Below, piece by piece: positions 7,267 through 14,814 of a stretch of DNA of 39,729 nucleotides (position 1 is the stretch's first letter; each line of letters begins with the position of its first letter). Below the pieces are notes generated by a model. The model did not search any database. It saw only the letters and a program-made list of their open reading frames with translations, and was not told the DNA's origin. The stretch spans positions 1 to 39,729 of IMG/VR virus record IMGVR_UViG_3300037087_000298; one strand, 5' to 3'. A program made the translations under genes and the position numbers. Source of the DNA: a virus.

Positions 7267-8484
7267 TTACGCTCCAATATCTACAACACAATGATTGAAC
7301 TGAGGGGCCTTGACCAATAGACATTCGTAGCACTTCAAGAAGAACTTGATGCTGTCGTTTGTCTTCGCCAATTCCTCGTAGCTCACATCCTGCAATACCC
7401 TCATCTCGATCACGTTCGTGTCCAAGACAAAAAGGCTTCTTCCGGTTGCTGGGACCATAACCCCTGTTCCGGCAGTTGTTGACAAGAACCTGCTTGCGAT
7501 TATAGGCAATCCTTCGAAGCTTACTGTAGTGATTCCCCAGGCAATTGTCTGGGTGCTTACGTATCTCAGCTCATCTTGGATTAATGCCTTTATTGCATCG
7601 TAGGTTGCATAGTCGGTGACTATCAAGTTAGGCTCTCCGCCGTGCGTCCTTGGTGTCCTGATTGCAGTTCGTATTATCGGTATTGAAATCGATGCTCCGG
7701 CATTGTCTGTCAAATAACTTGAGCTTCCTCCAAGTGCCAATCCGCTTGCGTTTGCTCCGGTGATCAGGTTATAAAGCCCGTCATAGGAATATGCTGCAGT
7801 GATTGTCGTTGAGTTTACCGGCTCTGTCCAGTCTGTGGTTGCGTCGCCTAGCAATATCTCGGCTTCCTCAAGTCTCTTCAGTGCAAGTGTTTTATTCTTG
7901 ACCTCTAGACTCAAAGCGTCGACGTACCCTCCGCTTGAAAGGTACTGCTTGCTTGCTGCGAACATTGGCCCAGTGACTCTTCCTACCGAATACATGTACT
8001 TGATCTGTACGCTTCTTCTGACATAGGTGTCGTTCTGCTCGCTCAATGCCATGTCTTCCGCGCCCATTACCGCAGATGAAATTACCGTTATCTGGTTGTA
8101 GTCTGCCGTTCGTCCGTAGTTTGTGACTCTTGGTATCAATTCAACTAAAGGGGTTGCCCTTCTGGTCAAATCAACTATTTCAGGGTCTACATATACTGGA
8201 ATAAGTACTGGCAAAGTTCCAACCGAATATGTGCTCAAAGTAGTACTTAATGCCTTCTGGAAGTCCATTCCCTCGGAAGTGAATCCCCTGCTCTCCACCA
8301 ATGCGTGCAAGTATGCATGCTTGAAGAAGGGCATCCCGCCGGAGTTCTCTACAGATTGCTCCTCGTATCCGACACTGGCTCTTATGTTCTTTCGAATGTC
8401 ATAATGACCGATGCCGTCGTTTAGGACCAGCTTCTCTGGCAATGTTTCCATCTCTTTTAGAGATTTCAATATGGAAAATTCCAT
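7267..8484 (-). CDS. major capsid protein, HK97 fold
   Basis: Product of 405 residues with a strong GGAGG site. Features fit HK97-fold capsid proteins: a helical N-arm (1-90) that may be trimmed, PVLIPVYVDPEIVDL then RRATPLVELIPRVTNYGRT (about 90-125), a long spine helix region with VKNKTLALKRLEEAEILLGD (about 195-215), and the P-domain ending EGLPIIASRFLSTT...GRSLFVLDTNVIEMRVLQD (about 325-370). It follows the protease and scaffold genes and precedes decoration proteins, the canonical head order. It should form the icosahedral shell. Confidence 0.88.
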   Translation of the reverse strand: MEFSILKSLKEMETLPEKLVLNDGIGHYDIRKNIRASVGYEEQSVENSGGMPFFKHAYLHALVESRGFTSEGMDFQKALSTTLSTYSVGTLPVLIPVYVDPEIVDLTRRATPLVELIPRVTNYGRTADYNQITVISSAVMGAEDMALSEQNDTYVRRSVQIKYMYSVGRVTGPMFAASKQYLSSGGYVDALSLEVKNKTLALKRLEEAEILLGDATTDWTEPVNSTTITAAYSYDGLYNLITGANASGLALGGSSSYLTDNAGASISIPIIRTAIRTPRTHGGEPNLIVTDYATYDAIKALIQDELRYVSTQTIAWGITTVSFEGLPIIASRFLSTTAGTGVMVPATGRSLFVLDTNVIEMRVLQDVSYEELAKTNDSIKFFLKCYECLLVKAPQFNHCVVDIGA

Positions 8485-8534
8485 TTGTTTTTCTTTACCT
8501 CCTTACATCAATCACTCCCGTTTGGTCGTGAAAA

Positions 8535-9143
8535 TTATTGGGTGAATCTCAATGTGCCTATATTCACCTTGTCGGCAACAGTCTCGCTCTTGGCATTCTC
8601 TGGTGTATCCACTACCGCCTTATAGAATGGTTGCTTGTAGAACTTCTCCACGTTGTCAATGGACTTCTTTATTGAATCCATCCTCTCCGTGAAAGACTTT
8701 TCTACTCCGTCCATCTTCTGGCCGAATGTCTTCTCAAGCCTTTCCAACTGCTTGCTGAAGTCGGTGTACAAAGGAGACTTTCTCAAGTCCAAGTCAGCTT
8801 CAGCTGACTTACCCGAATAACTTTCCTGTCCCGGAGTCGTTCCCTTTCCTTGCCTGTCGCCAGATACTCTGCTTGGTGGGCTGAAGACGTTCTGTGGCTT
8901 GCCAGTCATCTTTCCTGGTGTCGCAGTGTTCTTTCCTTCTGCTCCCTCTGCAGCGCCTTCCTCTGGGTTCTGTTCAAGACCTACTTTTTCGACTTCTTCT
9001 TCTGTCGTGCTCGAAGTGTCTTCTTTCGCCTTGCATCTTTTGTCGGTGCTAGACGAAGTGGTCTCATCCATTGCCTTCTTGGCCTTAGGATCTTCCGAAT
9101 CAGTACTTGTATCGGATGCCGTTGTTGTATCCTTCTCTCTCAT
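8535..9143 (-). CDS. scaffold-like protein
   Basis: Product of 202 residues. The first 115 are low complexity (Thr, Ser, Glu, Lys, Gly) and probably disordered. The C-terminal part (about 120-175) is a coiled coil with the repeats FSKQLERLEKTFGQKMDGVE and FTERMDSIKKSIDNVEKF. A good GGAGG site precedes the ATG. Position between the protease and major capsid genes, plus this composition, fits an internal scaffold removed by the protease. Sequence identity is not diagnostic in this class. Confidence 0.65.
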   Translation of the reverse strand: MREKDTTTASDTSTDSEDPKAKKAMDETTSSSTDKRCKAKEDTSSTTEEEVEKVGLEQNPEEGAAEGAEGKNTATPGKMTGKPQNVFSPPSRVSGDRQGKGTTPGQESYSGKSAEADLDLRKSPLYTDFSKQLERLEKTFGQKMDGVEKSFTERMDSIKKSIDNVEKFYKQPFYKAVVDTPENAKSETVADKVNIGTLRFTQ

Positions 9144-9167
9144 TCTTTCCTCCTTTCATTTAATTGA

Positions 9168-9422
9168 TTATTCATAACTTTCATCTCCCAGTTGCTCGGT
9201 GCATACTGCTTCGGGACTTTCTACATTTCCTTGTGCCCTTACATGCTCAACGCATCTGTCCCACTTGGCAGAATGCTTAGCCTTTGCAGTGTCATGGACC
9301 TTCGGGTCCTCCCTGAACCTATGGTTGCAACTCTCGCAATAATACAGATCGTTGAACTTTTCGTTCTCTACCTTCTTGATTTTGTCAGAGTGGCAGAATG
9401 GGCATTCTTTTGGGTTAGGCAT
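9168..9422 (-). CDS. zinc-ribbon protein linked to the head protease
   Basis: Product of 84 residues. The first half is a zinc ribbon, CPFCHSDKIKKV ... YYCESCNHRF. The second half, KWDRCVEHVRAQGNVESPEA followed by VCTEQLG, resembles a short C-terminal module often attached to phage head maturation proteases. It overlaps the protease by 8 bases. It may guide the protease or the scaffold; a DNA-binding role is the alternative. Confidence 0.6.
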   Translation of the reverse strand: MPNPKECPFCHSDKIKKVENEKFNDLYYCESCNHRFREDPKVHDTAKAKHSAKWDRCVEHVRAQGNVESPEAVCTEQLGDESYE

Positions 9423-9993
9423 GGTTTCTCCAATGACATAAATTACATATATTGTTATTTAAGGGTATCGGTGCAAAACACTGTTCGCACTTTTCCACTT
9501 TCCTGTATCCCTTCGTTATAGCTTGCGGGAGCGAAAGAAAACTATCCGCATTGCTGGGGATCCCGACCACGCTTATCTCGAAAAGGTTCACTCCATCGAT
9601 GACCTTTATCCTCCTTCCGAGCTCCTTGCTGTATTCTTCTCTCTCCTTGGTGACCGACCCGCCGACGCTGAGTCCCATCTTTATCCCCCTCTTCAGCTTG
9701 TTGAGCAACATAGGAATCTTCGGGTTAGTATTTGGGTCGTCCAGATTAATATCTACTATAATATTCCTGTTCTGGAGCCTGGCCTTCCACACCGCGCCCA
9801 ATGTATTTTCCCATGAATGCTCGTGGTTCCCGAATAGGTTCACTCCCTTCTCCATTATCTCCCTGACCATGTCGTTCAGCGCATTCTCGGACATCCTTTC
9901 TCCGTCCCTGTCGACAGATATCGTAGATGCTATCCCGGTTAGTTGAGTATCAGATGATTTCTCGAGAGGCAGATAAAACTGGAAATCTTGCAT
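9415..9993 (-). CDS. prohead protease
   Basis: Product of 192 residues of the HK97 prohead protease family. Recognisable parts are the N-terminal GIASTISVDRDGERM strand, FGNHEHSWENTLG around the catalytic His (about residue 58), and KMGLSVGGSV with the catalytic Ser (about 108), followed by FEISVVGIPSNADSF. The end carries an added zinc knuckle, CEQC...CNLCH. It should process scaffold and capsid N-arms. Length is near the family norm. Confidence 0.88.
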   Translation of the reverse strand: MQDFQFYLPLEKSSDTQLTGIASTISVDRDGERMSENALNDMVREIMEKGVNLFGNHEHSWENTLGAVWKARLQNRNIIVDINLDDPNTNPKIPMLLNKLKRGIKMGLSVGGSVTKEREEYSKELGRRIKVIDGVNLFEISVVGIPSNADSFLSLPQAITKGYRKVEKCEQCFAPIPLNNNICNLCHWRNHA

Positions 9994-10017
9994 ATAAATA
10001 AAGAATTTTATTGATAT

Positions 10018-10245
10018 TTAAGCCTTATGGACTTTGTACACCATTCTGTTCTCTCTGTTTCTTTGACTGTCTATCTCCGGGAAGGAGTTGATAATCTTCA
10101 CGAAGCTCCTGAATCCGCGTATCCTGTCCTCGTGAATCACGTGCTGACCTATTTCCTTCACTTCCTCATACAAGTCCCGGGCGACCATGGATTCCTTTTT
10201 AAGTATGACAAATATCAGTCGCTTGGTCTCCATTCTTTCCCGCAT
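10018..10245 (-). CDS. small winged-helix-like protein
   Basis: Product of 75 residues; its ATG overlaps the stop of the upstream gene by one base (TAATG). The pattern LIFVILKKESMVARDLYEEV, then the loop with REN and final strand RMVYKV, resembles a winged helix. It sits between portal and protease. A DNA-binding or regulatory role is possible but unproven. Confidence 0.5.
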   Translation of the reverse strand: MRERMETKRLIFVILKKESMVARDLYEEVKEIGQHVIHEDRIRGFRSFVKIINSFPEIDSQRNRENRMVYKVHKA

Positions 10246-10412
10246 TATCTTGAATTCAACTTCTTTAATTCAGTCAGTATCTCGTCCATCTTGTCCAATA
10301 CAAGAACCATCTCCAGACCGACCTTCAGTTGATTATTTCTCTGGCCAGTCGCCGCCTTGTTTATCTTCCTATTAATTCTTTGATTGTATTTTGCTTTTTC
10401 GAGCACCATCAT
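10245..10412 (-). CDS. 55-residue coiled-coil protein
   Basis: ATG ATG start at 10412 after GAGGTGA. The product is helical and basic at its N-terminus, with a coiled-coil end (VLVLDKMDEILTELKKL). It is coupled to the next gene by TAATG. No family recognised. Confidence 0.5.
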   Translation of the reverse strand: MMVLEKAKYNQRINRKINKAATGQRNNQLKVGLEMVLVLDKMDEILTELKKLNSR

Positions 10413-10437
10413 TTCACCTCAATATATTCTGTATTAT

Positions 10438-10935
10438 TTAATTCTTTGGAAGAAATCTGCCATATCTGTCGATTATCCTTTTGGCGTAATGTAATTTGTG
10501 ATGCTCTATTTTGCTCATCAACATCAAATTGCCTAAGGAATTGTTCAATCTGTCGAAATCCTTGTGATGCAAAATCATCCCTTGGGGAACTGATCCTAAC
10601 TTCAATTCCCATAGGTAAGTATGTTCCCTTACCCATCCCTTCTTGGGAACATAAATCATTCTGTATCCCCTTTTGCCTATCTTTGTTGTTGGATTCTCCC
10701 TGAATTTTCTTTCTCCTCTTTCCAAATAATCTTTTCGCTTGGGAGATAGATGTCTCCATTGCCATTCCACAGACTCCTTGGGCCCTCTTATTTGAATCTC
10801 GTATCTTTCCAGTCTCCTCATTATTGTCCGCGGATTGCATTTTAATTCTGAAGATATCTGCCTTACTGACTTTTCTTCTTGAATATACATCTTCTTTAAA
10901 ATATCTTGAGTTATCTCTTTTTTGTAATCTCTCAT
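10438..10935 (-). CDS. free-standing HNH homing endonuclease
   Basis: Product of 165 residues. The N-terminal helix-turn-helix (SVRQISSELKCNPRTIMRRL, about 23-42) is a target-recognition domain. The C-terminal HNH_3-type core has LHHKDFDRLNNSLGNLMLM (about 121-139) and HHKLHY. It sits between the portal and a short gene without a promoter of its own, as intron-less homing endonucleases do. It probably cuts the matching site in related viruses lacking it. A longer overlapping frame here lacks these motifs and is a shadow. Confidence 0.8.
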   Translation of the reverse strand: MRDYKKEITQDILKKMYIQEEKSVRQISSELKCNPRTIMRRLERYEIQIRGPKESVEWQWRHLSPKRKDYLERGERKFRENPTTKIGKRGYRMIYVPKKGWVREHTYLWELKLGSVPQGMILHHKDFDRLNNSLGNLMLMSKIEHHKLHYAKRIIDRYGRFLPKN

Positions 10936-10969
10936 TCATTTTAATATACACCTACATTTAAATATCTTT

Positions 10970-13849
10970 CTATACCTCAATAAATTCTGAAAACGAACAT
11001 CTACAGCGTGGATGCAAAGGAATTTTCCCTTTAATATCTTCCAAGTCCATTACTTTCCTGTCCATCTTTTTGCACTCCTCGCACAGTCTTCCGTCCTCGT
11101 TCGCGCTGAGCCATATCACTTTCTTCACTCCCTTCTTTTCCAGATGCAATCTTTGACCCTCGTTTGATACCCTTATGATTTCCGTACGGGCTATCATGTG
11201 GCTTCTTCCGACGTCCTTGATGAATTTGTCTATCTCCTGTGCGATTTGAGATATGTTCAACCCGCGCTCGATTCCGAGTATTATAGACTCCCTTAGTTTC
11301 TTCCTCTGCAGTTGGCTCAAGTCAGGAAGGTACTTATCTATTATCTTTGTATATTCCTCGCTGTTGACATACTTGACAATCTCCTCATAACTTTTAGAAA
11401 CATCAAACCCAGCGAATTCCTTCACGCTCATCTCCATGTCTATGGACTTATCGAATTCAAACGCCTTGGGTGACCAGTCAGGGACGCTCACCGCATCCGT
11501 ATTATTGTTCTGGGTCATCATGTTATCCATTGCATCCAACAATTCCTCTTCCCTCAGAAGCGAATGGCAGTTCGCGCATCTGTACTGCCTCATAGTATTC
11601 GGTATATCGGATTGCTCCTCACTTAGTGTCGGTCTTGAGCATCTCGGGCAGTTTATCTTGTTTTTCAGGTTGACTTTGTCTTGATACTGCTGGTTCTGGG
11701 GCTGGTCTATCTTCCCCCGATTTGGCTTGTTTACTTCCAACGGCTCGTGGTAATACTGCCCGTCATCTAGTCCCTTTTCCTTTTTTTTTTCAGCTTCTTG
11801 AATATATTCCTCTAACTCTCTCTTTTGCTCTTTCAGCTCATTATCCAGCTTTTCTGGGTCCTGGCTCTCCAAAACCTCAACCAGCTTCTTATGCTCGGCT
11901 ATCAAATCGTCATAGTTCATTCTTTTGTAGTCCTTTTTTTGAATATCCATGCTTTGTATATTGTGCCTCTTCTCCAGGACAGTCTCCCCCTTGTGCTTAG
12001 CTTCCCTTCTTTTTTTGACAATATCAAACCACTCCTTCCTGAACTGCTTGACGTATTCCTTGTCCATGATTCTCCTATCCAGCGTTCCAGCATCAATCAA
12101 GTATGGTTTATTTGACCATCCCCAGTTCTTGGCCTTCTTGAAGTCTCCCCATATCAAGTCAAAGTCGGGGATCCGATCGAAGTCGCAGTCAGGATACTCC
12201 TCATTTAGATTATCTATCTCTTTCAATAATTCCTTGTCCTTCGTCGCCCAATCCCTTGAACTGAATTTCTGGAACGGCTTGAGCATCTTGTTTGATTTCT
12301 GGTCATCCCTGGGACAATTCTCCACTACCACATAGTCCTTTCCTTTCTCCAGCAATTCCGGCACGAACTTCACATCGTATCCTTCCATCTGGTTCTGCGC
12401 CAAGCCCCTAGCGGTCTTCACAATCTTGATTATTTTCTCGTCCGGCAATTCGTAGGTGCTTCTGTCACTTCCTCCCCGATTTATCAACTCAGCATCTTTT
12501 AAGTCAAACCTCTCGTGTGCATACTTAGACATTCGGTTCTTCTTGTAGTCCACGCTTTTCTCGAACTTTTCCTCTCCCTGGAAGAATTCCTTGCCAAAGT
12601 CGCCTTCCTCCCTTTTCCTGTCCTCAGTATATTCATTGCTCTCCTGCTTTCCGGGCTCTCCTTCCTCCCCGGGCTGACCGACTCCGTACTTTTGATATTG
12701 TCCCTCCCCCCAAGGCACCGGCTCAAGACCCAATTCCTCCCTGACCTCGTTAACGGATTTAATACCCATGCTAAGCTCCATCTGGAAATTGGTCAATCTC
12801 TGGTTCTTCTCAGAAGGGTCGTCATATATGAACTGGAACTCGATACCTTCGTACATGAACTCGGGCATTATTGACCTGTTCATTGCATTTTCTATTATCT
12901 TCATTATAGGTCTGATTCCTTTTCTCTTGCTCAATTCCGCCTGTGTCGCACTAGTAGATTTGTTCACATCTTCTGTCAATCCCAATTCTGCGGGCGTCAG
13001 TCCGAACATGCTTATGACCATCTTGTAGTACCAAGACTGAGTTTCCAAGAATTCCAACTCTTTCTGCATTGCAGTCAAAGGGAGCCACTTTATGTCCTGG
13101 TTGACCACCGCGAACTTATGGGGCTGAGCCTTGAACGAGCTCTGCCATTCGCTCGTGAAATTCTTCATCTCCGCCTCGTTCGTGTTGAGAATACTTAAAA
13201 CTCCGTCGGGTATCGCGCTCTCCTCGAAGAATCTTCGATTGTATAAAGTAGAATAATGAAGCGACTTGACTACATCCAGAAGTGCCTGCATCGGAGCGAA
13301 TCCATAAGGGGACATGCTTCGAGTGTTCCTCGCGCAGTAGCATATCTCGTCCGAATTGAACCACATGGGGTGTGCAGGTATCTGGTAAGAATACTGCCAG
13401 TAGCCGAGCACAAATCCGAATTTATCGGTTTCTTTCAAGAATGATGCTCCATCTCTTGCGTACAATTCAAGGAATTTCCTCTCCCCGATCGGCTTGAGCA
13501 TAGGCGCACCTGACTTAGCCTCCAATTGCTCCATGTCGTAACTATCTATGGAGAATACCTTAGTAAGCACCCCCGCATCCAATTCCAGTATGTCCTTTAT
13601 GAATGCCCTTAATATTTCCGAGAATGTCTCATTGTTCTTGTTCGGGTGCCTCATGAATTCCTTCACTTCCTCTATCTCTTCCCTGACCTGGTCGTACTCG
13701 TATCCCTCTTTTGGAACTATATCCCAGTTCATACTTGTGATCTCGTCCTGGATCGTAGTCACGCAGGAGTTCACCCAATGGGTCTGACTAAACTGACGCA
13801 ATTCATTTGTGTCTACACGTCTAGGTTGCCCTCTTACTGGTTCGAAATG
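10970..13849 (-). CDS. portal protein exon 2, fused to kinase-like, zinc-ribbon and MuF domains
   Basis: The frame is open from 13849 and reads HFEPVRGQPRRVDTNELRQF before any usual start codon, so I treat it as a downstream exon. Counting from the TTG at 13801: residues 1-370 are an HK97/SPP1-type portal (WVNSCVTTIQDEI, DEICYCARNTRSMSPYGFAP, GIKSVNEVREELGL). Residues 440-600 resemble a protein kinase fold: GGSDRSTYEL P-loop, Lys459, Glu473, D553...N559, and IDAG at 569-572. About 710-745 is a zinc ribbon (CPRC...CANC). Residues 830-943 are a MuF/SPP1 gp7 domain (ARTEIIRVSNEGQRL, LCEECK, LHPRCRC). Confidence 0.8.
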   Translation of the reverse strand, partial: HFEPVRGQPRRVDTNELRQFSQTHWVNSCVTTIQDEITSMNWDIVPKEGYEYDQVREEIEEVKEFMRHPNKNNETFSEILRAFIKDILELDAGVLTKVFSIDSYDMEQLEAKSGAPMLKPIGERKFLELYARDGASFLKETDKFGFVLGYWQYSYQIPAHPMWFNSDEICYCARNTRSMSPYGFAPMQALLDVVKSLHYSTLYNRRFFEESAIPDGVLSILNTNEAEMKNFTSEWQSSFKAQPHKFAVVNQDIKWLPLTAMQKELEFLETQSWYYKMVISMFGLTPAELGLTEDVNKSTSATQAELSKRKGIRPIMKIIENAMNRSIMPEFMYEGIEFQFIYDDPSEKNQRLTNFQMELSMGIKSVNEVREELGLEPVPWGEGQYQKYGVGQPGEEGEPGKQESNEYTEDRKREEGDFGKEFFQGEEKFEKSVDYKKNRMSKYAHERFDLKDAELINRGGSDRSTYELPDEKIIKIVKTARGLAQNQMEGYDVKFVPELLEKGKDYVVVENCPRDDQKSNKMLKPFQKFSSRDWATKDKELLKEIDNLNEEYPDCDFDRIPDFDLIWGDFKKAKNWGWSNKPYLIDAGTLDRRIMDKEYVKQFRKEWFDIVKKRREAKHKGETVLEKRHNIQSMDIQKKDYKRMNYDDLIAEHKKLVEVLESQDPEKLDNELKEQKRELEEYIQEAEKKKEKGLDDGQYYHEPLEVNKPNRGKIDQPQNQQYQDKVNLKNKINCPRCSRPTLSEEQSDIPNTMRQYRCANCHSLLREEELLDAMDNMMTQNNNTDAVSVPDWSPKAFEFDKSIDMEMSVKEFAGFDVSKSYEEIVKYVNSEEYTKIIDKYLPDLSQLQRKKLRESIILGIERGLNISQIAQEIDKFIKDVGRSHMIARTEIIRVSNEGQRLHLEKKGVKKVIWLSANEDGRLCEECKKMDRKVMDLEDIKGKIPLHPRCRCSFSEFIEV

Positions 13850-14034
13850 TTAACTTATGTTTTATTTATATCATAAGACCAGACTGTATATCCTTCCATT
13901 TGGAAGCCCTTGTCAGTCGTTCGAGCGTAGTTCAAGTGTTTTACGCTTCGGTCTTGTCCTGTCGGATGTTAACCGAAATTCGGGATTGTGCATTAGAAGA
14001 TTGCTCCTCTAATGGGTAATTTTAAGTTTGCCAA
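13838..14034 (-). mobile_element. compact group I intron-like RNA in the portal gene
   Basis: Between two portal exons the minus strand can fold as a group I core. P2 is a 10-bp stem capped by GCAA (about 14015-13992). P4 pairs TTCGGTT with GACCGAA around a small P5. P6 is AGCGTA/TACGCT. P7 is GACTG (13918-13914) with CAGTC (13886-13882), inside R-like TCGAACGACTGA and S-like GGATATACAGTC. P8 is CTTCC/GGAAG and P9 is CTTATG/CATAAG (13877-13854). P3 is weak, and P1 and both splice sites are not resolved. Length near 190 bases would be very small. No endonuclease lies inside it. Confidence 0.6.
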
Positions 14035-14249
14035 AACCATTCCGTAAGCACTGCTTTCCTTCCGTCGTTGCTAACCCAAGGCATTCCCGTCTGCGTCCAA
14101 TAATTTCCAGTAACTAACCCGGTAAATGGATTCTTGACCTGCGCAACCTGCTGACGTTCTACTATCCTATCAACATCTTTCTTTATGCTGTAAACTTCGC
14201 TTCGCAGTCTCGCAACATTCGGCTTAGAATCAGTGTTCTTTTTTAACAT
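14022..14249 (-). CDS. portal protein exon 1 (N-terminus)
   Basis: ATG at 14249 follows a GGAGGTG site; an earlier GTG is possible. The 75 residues start with a helical region (LRSEVYSIKKDVDRIVERQQ), then NPFTGLVTGNYW, and end KAVLTEWFWQT before TAA. Portal N-termini often have a proline/glycine-rich lead and a WF motif just before a GQPR segment. That next segment begins exon 2 about 175 bases later. The two parts thus form one portal gene split by an intron-like insert. If unspliced, both fragments would be inactive. Confidence 0.65.
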   Translation of the reverse strand: MLKKNTDSKPNVARLRSEVYSIKKDVDRIVERQQVAQVKNPFTGLVTGNYWTQTGMPWVSNDGRKAVLTEWFWQT

Positions 14250-14292
14250 CTTTCGGATGACCACCTCCACATACTTCTCTTAAAAACTATTG

Positions 14293-14796
14293 CTATTTAA
14301 ACTTTTTGGATAATTTTGGAGAAATTTGGATATTCCTTTTTCTGACCTTCGCTTCTTCTTTCATATGGCATTTAGTGCATAATGAAACGAGATTCCCTTT
14401 GGAATTGTCTTTGCTAATTGCATAAGGAATTTTATGATGGCATTGATATTTGTATTTTGTCAAATTTCTCCCACATTTTTGGCAAGTGAAATTGTCTCTC
14501 AATAATACTTCCTTAGACAACTTCTTCCATCTTGCCTTTCCTATCCCATACCACCCGCCAGGCAATGCATTATCTTGAGCATATTTATTCAGTTCATAAA
14601 AAGGATGTTTCCCTTCAGAATATCTCTTCTTCCCCAAATCTCTGTTTATCTCAATGGTCTTTGGGCAATTCAATTTCCCTTTCTTAAAGCATCCTCTTCC
14701 CTTATTTATCTGTTTATGCCCATTAGTAAATGTGCCTTTTTTATTCCTGTTCCAAGGATGAGGACATTTCCCGCTGGTCATGATTATGGCAACCAA
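14293..14796 (-). CDS. free-standing HNH homing endonuclease
   Basis: Product of 167 residues. NUMOD3-like repeats (HPWNRNKKGTFTNGH) at the N-terminus precede a classical HNH core: CQKCGRNLTKYKYQCHHKIP, then NLVSLCTKCHMKEEA (about 108-150), with paired CxxC zinc ligands. It lies between the TerL stop and portal exon 1, close upstream of the portal intron, and might mobilise that locus. Alternatively it is the small packaging HNH common beside terminases, but the NUMOD3 part favours homing. Confidence 0.78.
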   Translation of the reverse strand: MVAIIMTSGKCPHPWNRNKKGTFTNGHKQINKGRGCFKKGKLNCPKTIEINRDLGKKRYSEGKHPFYELNKYAQDNALPGGWYGIGKARWKKLSKEVLLRDNFTCQKCGRNLTKYKYQCHHKIPYAISKDNSKGNLVSLCTKCHMKEEAKVRKRNIQISPKLSKKFK

Positions 14797-14814
14797 TCAG
14801 ACTTTATAAAACCA

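Noticed and set aside
10409-10951. A longer 180-codon frame overlapping the HNH endonuclease gene
   Set aside because: It lacks any motif, while the 165-residue frame shows HTH and HNH signatures; the longer one is a shadow.
11436-12874. Plus-strand open frames over the portal gene
   Set aside because: They are mirror frames of a long conserved minus-strand gene and have no motifs or ribosome sites.
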